Below, one piece after another: positions 30,653 to 39,277 of a DNA stretch of 64,000 nucleotides. Both the position numbers and the translations under genes were made by a program. The stretch is from positions 823,354 to 887,353 of the forward strand of contig NZ_JAEAMR010000022.1 in the NCBI RefSeq assembly GCF_015999245.1, read 5' to 3'. The DNA is from Streptomyces sp. AV19 (lineage in GTDB: Bacteria > Actinomycetota > Actinomycetes > Streptomycetales > Streptomycetaceae). Positions within the stretch are counted from its first letter, which is position 1; each line of letters starts with the position of its first letter. The notes beneath the pieces are model-generated. The model worked only from the letters and a program-made list of their open reading frames with translations. It did not search any database and was not told where the DNA came from.

Positions 30653-32389
30653 ATGGAAAAGGTGAGGTCGTTGCGGCCGTCCCCCGAAACCGGGTTGTCC
30701 TCCGAAACCCGGCTCTCCCCCCGCACGTTGCGAACCACCGAAGCCCGCGCCGCCCTCGCCCAGCAGGACTTCGGCGGCGGCAACGCCTGGCGCACGGCCC
30801 TGCGCACCAGCCCGGCCCCCGGCCTCCCCGTCCTCGTCGCCGACCGGCCGATCGTCAACGCCGAGGGCGTGGAGCAGGGTTCGTTCAGCCTTGAGGAGCT
30901 GGTCGCCCTCGCCGACGCCTGGTCGGCCTGGTACCGCGAGCGGGGCGTCGGCCCCCGCGACCGGGTCGTCGTCCACATCGAGGACACCTTCGAGGACCAG
31001 GTCCACCTCACCGCCCTGGCCCAGCTGGGCGCGATACCCGTGCTGCTCAACGGCCTGATGGTCCCGGAGTACGTCCTGGCCCTGGTCGAACGCTGCGCGC
31101 CCGTCGGGATCTACACCGACGAGACCCGCCTCGCCCGCCTCGAACCCGCGCTCAAGTCCGTCGACGGCCTGCGCTGGATCCACACCCGCCGCACGGCCGG
31201 GCGGCTGGACGGCCAACCGCTGCCGGAGAACGCCCTGTTCAGGCACGCGGCCGACGATCCCGTCGTGCTCTGCCACACCTCCGGCACCACCGGCGTGCCC
31301 AAGCTGGTGGTGTGGACCCACCGGCAGAGCATCGCGGGGGCCCGCTTCCGGCTGGAGACCCACCCCGAGCCCGCCGACTCGGTGATGCTCTCGGCCATCG
31401 CCGCCTCGCACTCCGGCGCGATCGCGTTCACCTTCTACGCGGTCCTCGCGGGGCTCCCGTTCGTCTCGCTGTCCGACCGCAGCCCCGAGGGCCTCGCCCG
31501 GGCCGTGCGCACCCACCGGCCCACCATCGTCCAGGCGTTCCACCCCGTGCACTCCGCCCTGGCCAACTCCCGCCCCGCCCCCGAGGACTTCGCCTCCGTC
31601 CGGGAGTGGATGAACACCGGCGACTCGGCGCACGACGCGCACATCCGCGAACTCATCGCGCTGGGCCACCACCTGGAGGACGGCAGACCCGTCCCCGGCT
31701 CGGCCTTCCGCGACGGCCTGGGCGCCTCTGAGCTGGGCTGGGCGGCCCTCGGCCGTACGATCACCGCCGAATCCCCCGCCCGCCCACGCCACTTGGGACG
31801 GCCGGTCCCGCTGGCCGACGTCACGGTCCTGCGCGAGGACGGCACCCCCGCCGAGGACGGCGAGGTCGGGCTGCTCGCCCTGCGCAGCCCCTCCCTCTCC
31901 CCCGGCTACTGGAACGACTGCGACACCTACCACCGGGGCCGCCTCGGCGATTACCGCCTCTCCGGCGACCTCGTCCACCGCACCGCCGACGGCGACTTCT
32001 TCCACGTCGACCGGCTGGTCGACCGCATCCGTACCGACGCCGGCGACGGCTACTCGGTGCTGATGGAGGAGATCCTGCTGCTCGCCCTGCCCGAGGCCGC
32101 CGACTGCGCGGTGGTCGCCGGGCGGGACGACGGCACGGTGGTGCCGGTGGCCGTCGTCCGCCGCCGCGACGGCGATTCCACCCCGCCGGCGACGCTGCTG
32201 GAACGGGCCAACGCGGCCCTGGCCGAAAGGGATCAGCCGCCGCTGGCCGTGCTGGATCTCGCCGCGAAGGACGCCGACATTCCCACCGGGCCCACCGGTA
32301 AGGTGCTCAAGCGGCAACTGCGGGAACGTTACGCCGATCTGCGCGGGCACCTCGCCACGCGGGACGCCGCGGCGTTCGCCATCCGCTGA
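30653..32389 (+). CDS. Second AMP-dependent (ANL) acid ligase
   Basis: 578 residues from ATG 30653, preceded by a weak purine tract. The ANL P-loop is VVLCHTSGTTGVPKLVVWTH, followed by WMNTGDSAHDAHI, LGASELGW and the C-terminal PTGPTGKVLKRQLRE with the catalytic Lys. The core differs from the first ligase, so the two probably activate different acids or act at different steps (starter against release/amidation). It is divergent from the PKS operon and followed by an MFS exporter in the same direction. Confidence 0.88.
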   Translation: MEKVRSLRPSPETGLSSETRLSPRTLRTTEARAALAQQDFGGGNAWRTALRTSPAPGLPVLVADRPIVNAEGVEQGSFSLEELVALADAWSAWYRERGVGPRDRVVVHIEDTFEDQVHLTALAQLGAIPVLLNGLMVPEYVLALVERCAPVGIYTDETRLARLEPALKSVDGLRWIHTRRTAGRLDGQPLPENALFRHAADDPVVLCHTSGTTGVPKLVVWTHRQSIAGARFRLETHPEPADSVMLSAIAASHSGAIAFTFYAVLAGLPFVSLSDRSPEGLARAVRTHRPTIVQAFHPVHSALANSRPAPEDFASVREWMNTGDSAHDAHIRELIALGHHLEDGRPVPGSAFRDGLGASELGWAALGRTITAESPARPRHLGRPVPLADVTVLREDGTPAEDGEVGLLALRSPSLSPGYWNDCDTYHRGRLGDYRLSGDLVHRTADGDFFHVDRLVDRIRTDAGDGYSVLMEEILLLALPEAADCAVVAGRDDGTVVPVAVVRRRDGDSTPPATLLERANAALAERDQPPLAVLDLAAKDADIPTGPTGKVLKRQLRERYADLRGHLATRDAAAFAIR

Positions 32390-32519
32390 CCCACCCCCGT
32401 CCCCATCCCCATCCCCATCCCCCGTCCCGGCGAGGCGACCGATCGCCGGGACCCGGGCGATCCCCGAACCCGGAACCGCTCCGTCCGGAGCCCGCTTCCC
32501 GCCCTTCCTGGAGGACCAG

Positions 32520-33785
32520 TTGAGTACGCGCATGATCAATGCGGTGTTCCCCGGCCCACCGGCGCGCCGCCCGGTCCTGCTCATGACCCTGGGGTCGTTC
32601 ACGCTCGGCACCGACGCCTTCCTCGTCAGCGGCGTGCTGCCCGAGGTCGGGGACGACCTCGGGGTGTCCGTGGGCACCGCCGGCCTGCTGATCACCGTCT
32701 TCGCCGCCGTCTACGCCGTCGCCGGGCCGTTACTGGCCGTCAGTACCGGCAGTCTCGACCGCCGCAGGGTCCTCATGGTGTCCCTGGTCGGCTTCGTCCT
32801 GGCCAACCTGCTCGCCGCGGCCGCCCCGAACTACACGGTCATGATGGCCGCCCGCGTCCTCGCCGCCCTCGCGGCCGCGATGTACATGCCCTCCGCCTCG
32901 TCCAGCGCCGCGACCATCGTCGCGCCCGCCGAGCGCGGCCGCGCCCTGACCGCCATCCTCGGCGGCCTCACCCTCGCCAGCGCCCTCGGCGTCCCCCTGG
33001 GCACCGTCATCGCCAACTTCGTGAACTGGCGCGCCGCGTTCGTCTTCGTCGCCGCGCTCAGCCTCGTCGCCCTGCTCGGCCTGGCCCGCGCCCTGCCCGC
33101 CGTGCCGTCCGCCGGCGTCGCGTCCCTCGCCCGGCGCGCCCGCGCCGCCGTCCTGCCCGGCGTGCCGTCGATCCTGCTCGGCAGCCTGATGACGTACGCC
33201 GCGATGTTCGGGCTCTACGCCTATCTGGCCTGGTTCGTCGACAGGACCGCCGGCATCGACGGCGGCGCCCTGACCTGGGTCTACCTGGTCTACGGAGTCT
33301 GCGGCGTGGTCTCCAACTTCGCGGCCGGCTGGCTGATCGACCACTTCCCCCCGCAGCGGATCGCGGTGCTCTCCACCACGCTGCTCGTCGCCGTCATGGG
33401 CCTGCTCGCGGTCCTGGCGCGCTACGGCGGCGACAACGCCACCACCGTGGCCTGCCTGTTCGCGCTGACCGTCCTGTGGTCGCTCATCGGCTGGACGGTC
33501 AACCCCGCCCAGCAGAAGCGGCTGGTCAACGCGGGCGGGGAGCACACCCAGGTGGTGCTCTCGCTGTCCGGCTCGGCCGTCTACGCGGGCCAGGCGCTCG
33601 GCAGCCTCGCCGGCGGACTCGTCCTCGGCCGCGGGGCGTTCGCCCTCGGCCTGACCGGGCTCGGCCTCCAGGTCCTCACCCTCGCCGTCATGGGCTTCTC
33701 GCTGCGCGGCGGGCGGGGCCGGAAGGCCGCCGCGGCCGCTGCCCCGGCACCGGCGGCGGCCGCCTCGGAACCCTCCAAGAGCTGA
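32520..33785 (+). CDS. MFS exporter (DHA1/AraJ-like) with a TTA codon
   Basis: 421 residues from TTG 32520, behind TGGAGGACCAG. Twelve hydrophobic segments are visible. The opening LLMTLGSFTLGTDAFLVSGVLPEV and SLDRRRVLMVSLVGFVLANLL (loop 2-3) fit AraJ/arabinose-efflux-type DHA1 exporters. Codon 71 is TTA (32730-32732), so expression should need the bldA tRNA. As part of the cluster it is the probable product exporter. Confidence 0.9.
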   Translation: MSTRMINAVFPGPPARRPVLLMTLGSFTLGTDAFLVSGVLPEVGDDLGVSVGTAGLLITVFAAVYAVAGPLLAVSTGSLDRRRVLMVSLVGFVLANLLAAAAPNYTVMMAARVLAALAAAMYMPSASSSAATIVAPAERGRALTAILGGLTLASALGVPLGTVIANFVNWRAAFVFVAALSLVALLGLARALPAVPSAGVASLARRARAAVLPGVPSILLGSLMTYAAMFGLYAYLAWFVDRTAGIDGGALTWVYLVYGVCGVVSNFAAGWLIDHFPPQRIAVLSTTLLVAVMGLLAVLARYGGDNATTVACLFALTVLWSLIGWTVNPAQQKRLVNAGGEHTQVVLSLSGSAVYAGQALGSLAGGLVLGRGAFALGLTGLGLQVLTLAVMGFSLRGGRGRKAAAAAAPAPAAAASEPSKS

Positions 33786-33834
33786 GGGCCTTCGGGGAGC
33801 TCAGCGGGTCAGGCGAAGCCGCTGCGGTTCGGCA

Positions 33835-33851
33835 GCGCCCCGAAGGGGCGC
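33835..33851 (+). terminator. Terminator hairpin after the MFS exporter
   Basis: GCGCCCC-GAA-GGGGCGC (33835-33851) followed by GGGGCCCTTTCGCTGT. It is a common Streptomyces intrinsic-terminator form, sitting in the gap between convergent genes. Confidence 0.7.
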
Positions 33852-33949
33852 GGGGCCCTTTCGCTGTACGGCTCCGCCGCGTGGGCACGACCGGCCACGA
33901 CGGCGCCGCAGCCGGCCGACGGCCCGTCGCGGCACTTCCGGCGGAGCGC

Positions 33950-34432
33950 TCAGCGCTGCCGCACCCCGCAGGTCACCCGCGCGCTGCACAGCCGGCGCCC
34001 CTTGTCGTCGCGGATCGCCACCTCGTACGTGACCGAGCTCAGCCCCCGGTGCAGCGCCACCGCCTCACCGTGCACCGTGCCGGACCGGGCGGCCCGGTGG
34101 TGCGTGGCGCTCACCTCCGCGCCGTAGGCGATGCGCGACGGACCGGCGTGCAGCACGGCGCCTATCGAGGCCAGCGTCTCGGCGAAGGCCAGCGACGCCC
34201 CGCCGTGCAGCATGCTGTACGGCTGGGTGTTGCCCGCCACCGGCATGGACCCGGCGACCCGCTCGGCGGTCGCCTCGGTCACCTCCATGCCGAGCTTGGC
34301 GTACAGGGCGTCGGGGACGCAGCCGTGCCCCCGCATGATCTCCGTCAGCGCGGCGGGCAGGTGCTCGGGAAAGCGGGGGGAGGAGGTCTCGGTGGTCACG
34401 GTCGGTGCCTCGGTGGTTAAGGTCTTCTCCAT
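33950..34432 (-). CDS. PaaI-like hotdog thioesterase
   Basis: 160 residues from ATG 34432. The hotdog-fold signature is AGNTQPYSMLHGGASLAFAETLASIGA, with the catalytic acidic residue in the long helix, then GEAVALHRGLSSVTYEVAIRDDKGRRLCSARVTC. It hydrolyses acyl- or aryl-CoA/ACP thioesters. The PaaI/MenI-like branch favours aromatic acyl groups. It faces the other cluster genes and could serve aryl-CoA recycling or be an unrelated housekeeping enzyme. Confidence 0.85.
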   Translation of the reverse strand: MEKTLTTEAPTVTTETSSPRFPEHLPAALTEIMRGHGCVPDALYAKLGMEVTEATAERVAGSMPVAGNTQPYSMLHGGASLAFAETLASIGAVLHAGPSRIAYGAEVSATHHRAARSGTVHGEAVALHRGLSSVTYEVAIRDDKGRRLCSARVTCGVRQR

Positions 34433-34512
34433 CCGCCCACTGTATGCGGCCAGTTGACGGCCGCGGGGCCCCGGTATGCGCCCCGCGCCCGGCCGCTCAG
34501 TACGCTCGCACC

Positions 34513-35274
34513 GTGAGCACCGACCCGATCATCCGCCCCCGCCCCGCCCCCGGCGCCGGGCTGCGCCTCTTCGTCCTGCACCACGCCGGCGGCTCGCACG
34601 TCCCGTACCGGGCGTGGGCCGGCCTCCTGCCCCGGGAGTGGGAGCTGTGCCTGCTGGAGGCCCCGGGCCGGGCCACCCGTCCCGGCCGGCCGCACACCAC
34701 GGCGGCCGAGCTCGCGGAAACGTTCCTCGACGACCTCCGCCCCCATCTCGGCGCCCCTTACGCCCTCTTCGGGCACAGCATGGGCGCCCTGACCGCCTAC
34801 GAGCTGACCCTCGCCCTCCGCGACCGCGGTCTGCCGCTCCCCCGCTGGCTGGGCCTGTCCGCCATCAACCCGCCGGAGCACCACCCGCGCCGCGAGCAGC
34901 GGTTCGGCCTGCCCGACGACGAACTGCGCGACGCCGTCGTCGCCCTGGGCGGCACCCCGCGCGAGGTCCTGGAGCACCCGGAGCTCTGGCAGCTGATCGA
35001 GCCCGTCCTCCGCGCGGACCTGCGCCTGGCCGAGTGCTGGCGGCCGCACGCCGACGCCGCGCCGCTGCCCGTTCCCCTGTCGGCCTTCGCCGGGGACGCC
35101 GACCCCTACGCCTTCCCGCACCTGATGCACACCTGGGCGGCCCGGACGACCCGGTTCCGCGGCGTGCGCACCCTGTCCGGCGGCCACTTCTACTTCCTGC
35201 CGGACCCGGCGCCGCTGGTGGCGGAGATCACGGCCGCGATCCGGGCGGAGGAGGGCGTCCCGTCCGCCCGTTGA
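34513..35274 (+). CDS. Type II thioesterase
   Basis: 253 residues from GTG 34513. The order LRLFVLHHAGGSHVPYRAW, ELCLLEAPGR, LFGHSMGALTAYELTLALR (nucleophile Ser), FAGDADPYAF and TLSGGHFYFL (catalytic His) is the standard TEII pattern of NRPS/PKS clusters. It removes aberrant acyl groups from carrier proteins. This supports the reading of 23-35 kb as one biosynthetic cluster with this gene near its right edge. Confidence 0.92.
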   Translation: MSTDPIIRPRPAPGAGLRLFVLHHAGGSHVPYRAWAGLLPREWELCLLEAPGRATRPGRPHTTAAELAETFLDDLRPHLGAPYALFGHSMGALTAYELTLALRDRGLPLPRWLGLSAINPPEHHPRREQRFGLPDDELRDAVVALGGTPREVLEHPELWQLIEPVLRADLRLAECWRPHADAAPLPVPLSAFAGDADPYAFPHLMHTWAARTTRFRGVRTLSGGHFYFLPDPAPLVAEITAAIRAEEGVPSAR

Positions 35275-35332
35275 CCGTCCCGCCCGTTGACCATCCCACT
35301 CGTTGACCGTCCCACTCGTATCGATCGCCCCA
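35269..35332. repeat. 16-bp tandem repeat at the thioesterase stop codon
   Basis: Units CGTTGACCGTCCCGCC (35269), CGTTGACCATCCCACT (35285), CGTTGACCGTCCCACT (35301) and a degenerate CGTATCGATCGCCCCA (35317). The TGA stop of the TEII gene (35272-35274) lies in the first unit, so the stop region has been tandemly duplicated. Confidence 0.85.
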
Positions 35333-35413
35333 CCCGTCGATCGTCAAGGTCTCGACTTCCCGCGCGAATCCTGATCCGATGGGCGAGTTGACCGTGCGAC
35401 CTCCGGAGACCCT

Positions 35414-36259
35414 ATGACGGACGGCGCGACCGCCGCGGCCCACGAGACCGGGGACGGCCCGAACTCCGGGCGGCGCACGGCCGTGTCCGACGCCGGCCTG
35501 GAGGAGGAGCGGCGGGTGCTCGCCCTCGCCCCGGTGGCACCGCCCGCGCGCGGCCGCTACGGCGACCACCCGGAGCAGGTGTACGACCTGTGGCCGGGGG
35601 ACGGCCCCTTGGTGATCCTGCTGCACGGCGGCTTCTGGCGCTACGACCGTACGCATCTGACGCCGCTGGCCGCCCACTTGGCGGGCCACGGCTTCGCCGT
35701 CGCGCTGCCCGGCTTCCGCCTCTCGGGCGGAACCGGCGGCTACCCGGAGACCTTCGACGACGTCGCGCTGGCCCTGGACACGATCCCGGGCGGACGGCCG
35801 TACGTCCTGGCCGGGCACAGCTCGGGCGGGCACCTGGCGCTGTGGGCGGGCGCGCGCGGGCTGCTGCCCCCGGAGTCGCCCTGGTTCACGGCCGAGCCGC
35901 CCCCGGCGGTGCTGGCCCTGGCACCGGTCGCCGATCTGACGGCCACGGTCCGTGACGGCCTGAGCGACGACGCCGCCCTCCAACTGCTCGGCGGTCCCGG
36001 GCACATCGAGGACCGCCTCCCCCTGACCGACCCGATCACGCTGGTGCGGACCGCCGGCACCACCGGGGTGCCCACGGTGCTGCTGCACGGCGAGGCGGAC
36101 GAGGAGGTTCCGCCCGCGCAGTCGACGGCGTACGCGACCGCGCACGCCGACGCCGAGCTGCTCCTTCTGCCCGGAACCGGCCATTACACGCCCATCGAGC
36201 CCGGCGCGGAGGCGTGCCGCACGATGATCGACGCCCTGAAGCGCCTTTCGCGGGACTGA
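35414..36259 (+). CDS. Alpha/beta hydrolase, kynurenine-formamidase-like
   Basis: 281 residues from ATG 35414. The oxyanion motif HGGFWRYDRTHL, the nucleophile elbow LAGHSSGGHLALW and the closing LLPGTGHYTPIEPG give a full catalytic set. The HGG-x-W motif is characteristic of kynurenine formamidases and carbamate/aryl-ester hydrolases. No kynurenine-pathway neighbour is present, so the substrate is open. It stands 139 bp after the thioesterase, so membership of the cluster is possible but unproven. Confidence 0.85.
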   Translation: MTDGATAAAHETGDGPNSGRRTAVSDAGLEEERRVLALAPVAPPARGRYGDHPEQVYDLWPGDGPLVILLHGGFWRYDRTHLTPLAAHLAGHGFAVALPGFRLSGGTGGYPETFDDVALALDTIPGGRPYVLAGHSSGGHLALWAGARGLLPPESPWFTAEPPPAVLALAPVADLTATVRDGLSDDAALQLLGGPGHIEDRLPLTDPITLVRTAGTTGVPTVLLHGEADEEVPPAQSTAYATAHADAELLLLPGTGHYTPIEPGAEACRTMIDALKRLSRD

Positions 36260-36368
36260 AGCGCCTCGCGCAGCGCCACGCGCCCCGCCCACCGGCCCGG
36301 AACCGATCCGTCCGCCGCGAGCGTCGCACTACCGTGGGTAGCTTCCGGAAAGAAAGCGAGCTCCATCG

Positions 36369-36884
36369 TTGAACGATCCCACCGCCACGGTCACCGAACG
36401 CTCCGCCGAACAGCTGCTCCGGATGGAGGAGTTGGTCGGCATACTCACCGACGCCCAGTACCTGCACCGCCCCCGGGACGCCAGCGGCATCGCCCTTCAC
36501 GTGCGCCACTGCGTGGACCACTACTCCGCGATCCTCGCCGGCGCGGACAGCGGCACCGTCGACTACGACCGCCGCACCCGCGGCGGCGTCCTGGAGCACG
36601 ACCGCGGCGCCGCGCTGGCCCGCCTGGCGAACCTCAGACTGCGGGTGCGCACGATGCCGTCGCGGGACCTCGGCTATCCGGTGGAGGTCGTCACCGTCGT
36701 CGGCACCGACGGCGCGGTGGCCCGCACCCGCTCGACCGTCGGCCGGGAGCTGCTCTTCGTCTCCTACCACGCCGTCCACCACCTGGCGATGATCGTGCCG
36801 ATCGCCCGCTCGCTGGGCGTGTCCGTCCCGCCGGACCTCGGCTACGCCCCGGCGACGCTGGCCGCGGGAGCGGGACCGGTCTGA
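36369..36884 (+). CDS. DinB-like metal-binding four-helix protein
   Basis: 171 residues from TTG 36369. The His pattern HVRHCVDHYSAIL and SYHAVHHLAMI fits the three-His metal site of DinB/YfiT-type bundles, some of which are thiol-dependent transferases. The function is unknown. The stop is 3 bp from the next gene's GTG, so the two are likely co-translated. Confidence 0.75.
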   Translation: MNDPTATVTERSAEQLLRMEELVGILTDAQYLHRPRDASGIALHVRHCVDHYSAILAGADSGTVDYDRRTRGGVLEHDRGAALARLANLRLRVRTMPSRDLGYPVEVVTVVGTDGAVARTRSTVGRELLFVSYHAVHHLAMIVPIARSLGVSVPPDLGYAPATLAAGAGPV

Positions 36885-36887
36885 CGC

Positions 36888-37763
36888 GTGCTCCGCTCCC
36901 TCGCCGACGCGACCGCGGCCCGGCACGGCGTACCCGCCGACCGCGTCACCCCCGTGCCCGGCGGCGTCGCCAACCACGCGTTCGCCCTCGGGGACGATCT
37001 GTTCCTGCGCATCCCCAGGGACGCCGCGTCCGCCACCGACCTGCGCAAGGAGGCCGCGGTGATCCCGGCGGCCCGGCGGACGGGGGTGCGGACGGCGGGC
37101 GTCGTCGAGTTCACCGAGAGCGACCCGCCCCGGATGCTCCTGGAGCGCGTACCGGGCGCCGGCCTGGAGTCCGTGCCGCTGTCCGGCCCCCGACGGGCCG
37201 GCGTCCTGCGCGCGCTGGGCCACGACCTGGCCCTGCTGCACGCCGCCCCGCCGCCCGCCGGGCTCCCGTACGACGACGGCGGCGATCCCCACGGGATCGT
37301 CGGTCACCTCGCCCGCCGGGGCTCCGTGGACCCCGCGACGGCCGCCTGGCTGACGGCCTGCTTCACCCGCCTGGACCGCCTCGCCCCGGCGTCCCCGCCC
37401 TGCCTGCTGCACGGCGACGTCGCCCCGCAGAACGTCCTCGTCGGCGAGGCGGAAGAGTTCGCCGCCCTGGTCGACTGGGGCGACGCCTGCCGGGGCGAAC
37501 CGGCGATGGAGTTCGCCAAGCTCGATCTCACCGACGTCGTCCCGGCGTTGGAGGGCTACGGCGCCCCCGGCCTCGCACCGCGCATCCTGCGCCACCACCT
37601 GTCCTGGGCCCTCGTCGCGGCGATGCGCCCGCCGGTCACCGGCCAACGGCACTGGACCGCACCGCCGTTGAGCCGCCTGCTGCGCGTGCTGCGCGTGCTG
37701 CGCTTCCTGGCGAGCTCGCCGCCGGAGCCGTGGGGCTCCCTGGCGCGGGAGTTGCGCGCCTGA
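36888..37763 (+). CDS. Aminoglycoside phosphotransferase-family kinase
   Basis: 291 residues from GTG 36888. The APH/choline-kinase catalytic motif CLLHGDVAPQNVLVGE and metal motif ALVDWGDACRGEPAMEFAKLDL are intact. The N-terminal GVANHAFALGDDLFLRIP is a typical nucleotide loop. It may phosphorylate a small hydroxylated compound. It is not a recognised resistance enzyme. It is coupled to the DinB-like gene. Confidence 0.85.
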   Translation: MLRSLADATAARHGVPADRVTPVPGGVANHAFALGDDLFLRIPRDAASATDLRKEAAVIPAARRTGVRTAGVVEFTESDPPRMLLERVPGAGLESVPLSGPRRAGVLRALGHDLALLHAAPPPAGLPYDDGGDPHGIVGHLARRGSVDPATAAWLTACFTRLDRLAPASPPCLLHGDVAPQNVLVGEAEEFAALVDWGDACRGEPAMEFAKLDLTDVVPALEGYGAPGLAPRILRHHLSWALVAAMRPPVTGQRHWTAPPLSRLLRVLRVLRFLASSPPEPWGSLARELRA

Positions 37764-37894
37764 CGCGGCGGACGGCGCGCGGCGGCGCCGCCGCGCCCGC
37801 CGGTCTGGTACGTGCCGCCGAAAGGAGCTACGGTCTGCTCCCCCGCACATGGCCGGAAAGCAACGCACCCCGCGTGAGGACAGGACAACAGGAC

Positions 37895-38230
37895 ATGAGT
37901 GATGCATCTGTTGCGCAGCTGGCCGCTCCCTCGGTCGACGGAGCGGTGGACGGCGTCGTCGTGCTGAACGGATCACCGGGTCTCACCGTGCGCGTCGAGC
38001 CGTATCCGCGGATGACACGCGGGGACGAGGTCCAACTCCGCTGGGATACCGGGGTGTTGCGCACCTCGCTCATCGACCGGAGGGTGGTCGGAGCCGACGA
38101 GGTGGGCCGGAGCACCCTGTTCGTCATCGGACGCTCCACGCCCGGGACCATCCGGGTCAGCTATCTGGTCGGCCGCCCGGGCGGCGACTGGCGCTCCTCG
38201 TCGGCGCTGACGCTGACCGTCCGCCGCTGA
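37895..38230 (+). CDS. Small beta-rich protein, unknown
   Basis: 111 residues from ATG 37895, after a GGACAACAGGAC leader. The sequence alternates in a beta-strand pattern (GVVVLNGSPGLTVRVEPYPRMTRGDEVQLRWD; GTIRVSYLVGRPGGDW). It resembles a single Ig-like or fibronectin-like module without a signal peptide. A strong hairpin follows. I do not recognise a function. Confidence 0.65.
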   Translation: MSDASVAQLAAPSVDGAVDGVVVLNGSPGLTVRVEPYPRMTRGDEVQLRWDTGVLRTSLIDRRVVGADEVGRSTLFVIGRSTPGTIRVSYLVGRPGGDWRSSSALTLTVRR

Positions 38231-38241
38231 CCGGAACGCGT

Positions 38242-38286
38242 CGGGCTGCGGCGGTTCCCCCGAGGAGGAAGCACCGCCGCAGCCCG
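38242..38286. terminator. Bidirectional terminator between the small protein gene and sdpB
   Basis: Perfect 14-bp arms, CGGGCTGCGGCGGT (38242-38255) and ACCGCCGCAGCCCG (38273-38286), with a 17-nt loop. It is placed between convergent stops at 38230 and 38298. Confidence 0.85.
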
Positions 38287-38297
38287 GAGACCCGTCA

Positions 38298-39269
38298 CTA
38301 CGACCCGAGCGCCACCGGGTCGGCCCTGTTGGCCGGCTCGGGATCCGTCGGCACGGCCGAGTGGCCTTCCCGAGCGGAACCACGGATGCGCGACAACAGG
38401 CTCTTCAACCGCGGGGCGTTCGCGTCCAGACCCCGGGACGCCGCGCAGACGACCGCCCCCACCATGATGAACCCGAAGGAGACGATCCCGAGCTGCAGGA
38501 TGATCATCACGTGGAGGCATGCGCTCACCAGCGCGGCCACCGCCTGCCGGGACCCGCGCCGCAACAGCAGCAGCGCGATCACGCACTCCCCGAACATCGC
38601 TCCCCACGCGGAGAGGAGGGCGAGCAGAGTGATGCTCGTCGACCAGCGGAACAGGTCGTCGAACAGGCCGGCCGCCCCGAAGTTCTCCATACGTGCGACG
38701 TAATAGGTCGCGCTGCCTTCCGACCACGGGCCGACGGACAGTTTCGCCAGGGCACTGTCGAGATAGATATACGCGACTTGGAGTCGCACGCCCCACCAGC
38801 CGGCCCAGGCGATCCCCTGCCGGACGGACCCCTTTCGCTCTTCACCACCGGGTCGTTGCCAATGCCAGGTCCGCCTGTCATTGACACAGGCCAGAACAAG
38901 GAAGAAGGTGACGACCTGCGCGACGGCATCGCCACCGTCAGGCAGCGATATCGACTGGTTGATGGAGAGCGACGCCCAGAAGTGCAGCACGGTCGTATAC
39001 CGGGGCAGGATCCCGCTCGCCACGACCAGAAGCATGGCCAGAACAAGGAAGTTGAGGAGCTGCCGGTCCGCGGAGCCCGCCAGACAGTACAGCGACGCGG
39101 CCTGGGCCGAGGTCGAGCAGTCGACCTTGATCTCGTCCCCGCCCACCGGGACGAAGAGATGGGACGCCGGCGTGAAGAGGAGGATCGACGCCTGGGCGAG
39201 CGCGATCATCGATCTGCCCACGCCGAGAGCCCGGGATTCGGCAGGAAAGCGCCGAACGGACCGTTCCAT
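38298..39269 (-). CDS. sdpB: SdpB-family membrane protein (SDP toxin maturation)
   Basis: 323 residues from ATG 39269 (a GTG two codons earlier is possible). Six to eight hydrophobic segments are visible. The region AWAGWWGVRLQVAYIYLDSALAKLSVGPWSEGSATYYVAR is the HTTM/SdpB core, a vitamin K-dependent carboxylase-like membrane domain. In Bacillus, SdpA and SdpB are needed to turn SdpC into active SDP toxin. Its start lies within ~10 bp of the sdpA stop, consistent with co-translation. Confidence 0.88.
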   Translation of the reverse strand: MERSVRRFPAESRALGVGRSMIALAQASILLFTPASHLFVPVGGDEIKVDCSTSAQAASLYCLAGSADRQLLNFLVLAMLLVVASGILPRYTTVLHFWASLSINQSISLPDGGDAVAQVVTFFLVLACVNDRRTWHWQRPGGEERKGSVRQGIAWAGWWGVRLQVAYIYLDSALAKLSVGPWSEGSATYYVARMENFGAAGLFDDLFRWSTSITLLALLSAWGAMFGECVIALLLLRRGSRQAVAALVSACLHVMIILQLGIVSFGFIMVGAVVCAASRGLDANAPRLKSLLSRIRGSAREGHSAVPTDPEPANRADPVALGS

Positions 39270-39277
39270 CCACACGG

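Noticed and set aside
33950..36259. Phenylacetate-catabolism locus around the PaaI-like gene
   Set aside because: No paaA-E, paaK or paaZ homologues nearby; only a single hotdog thioesterase is present.
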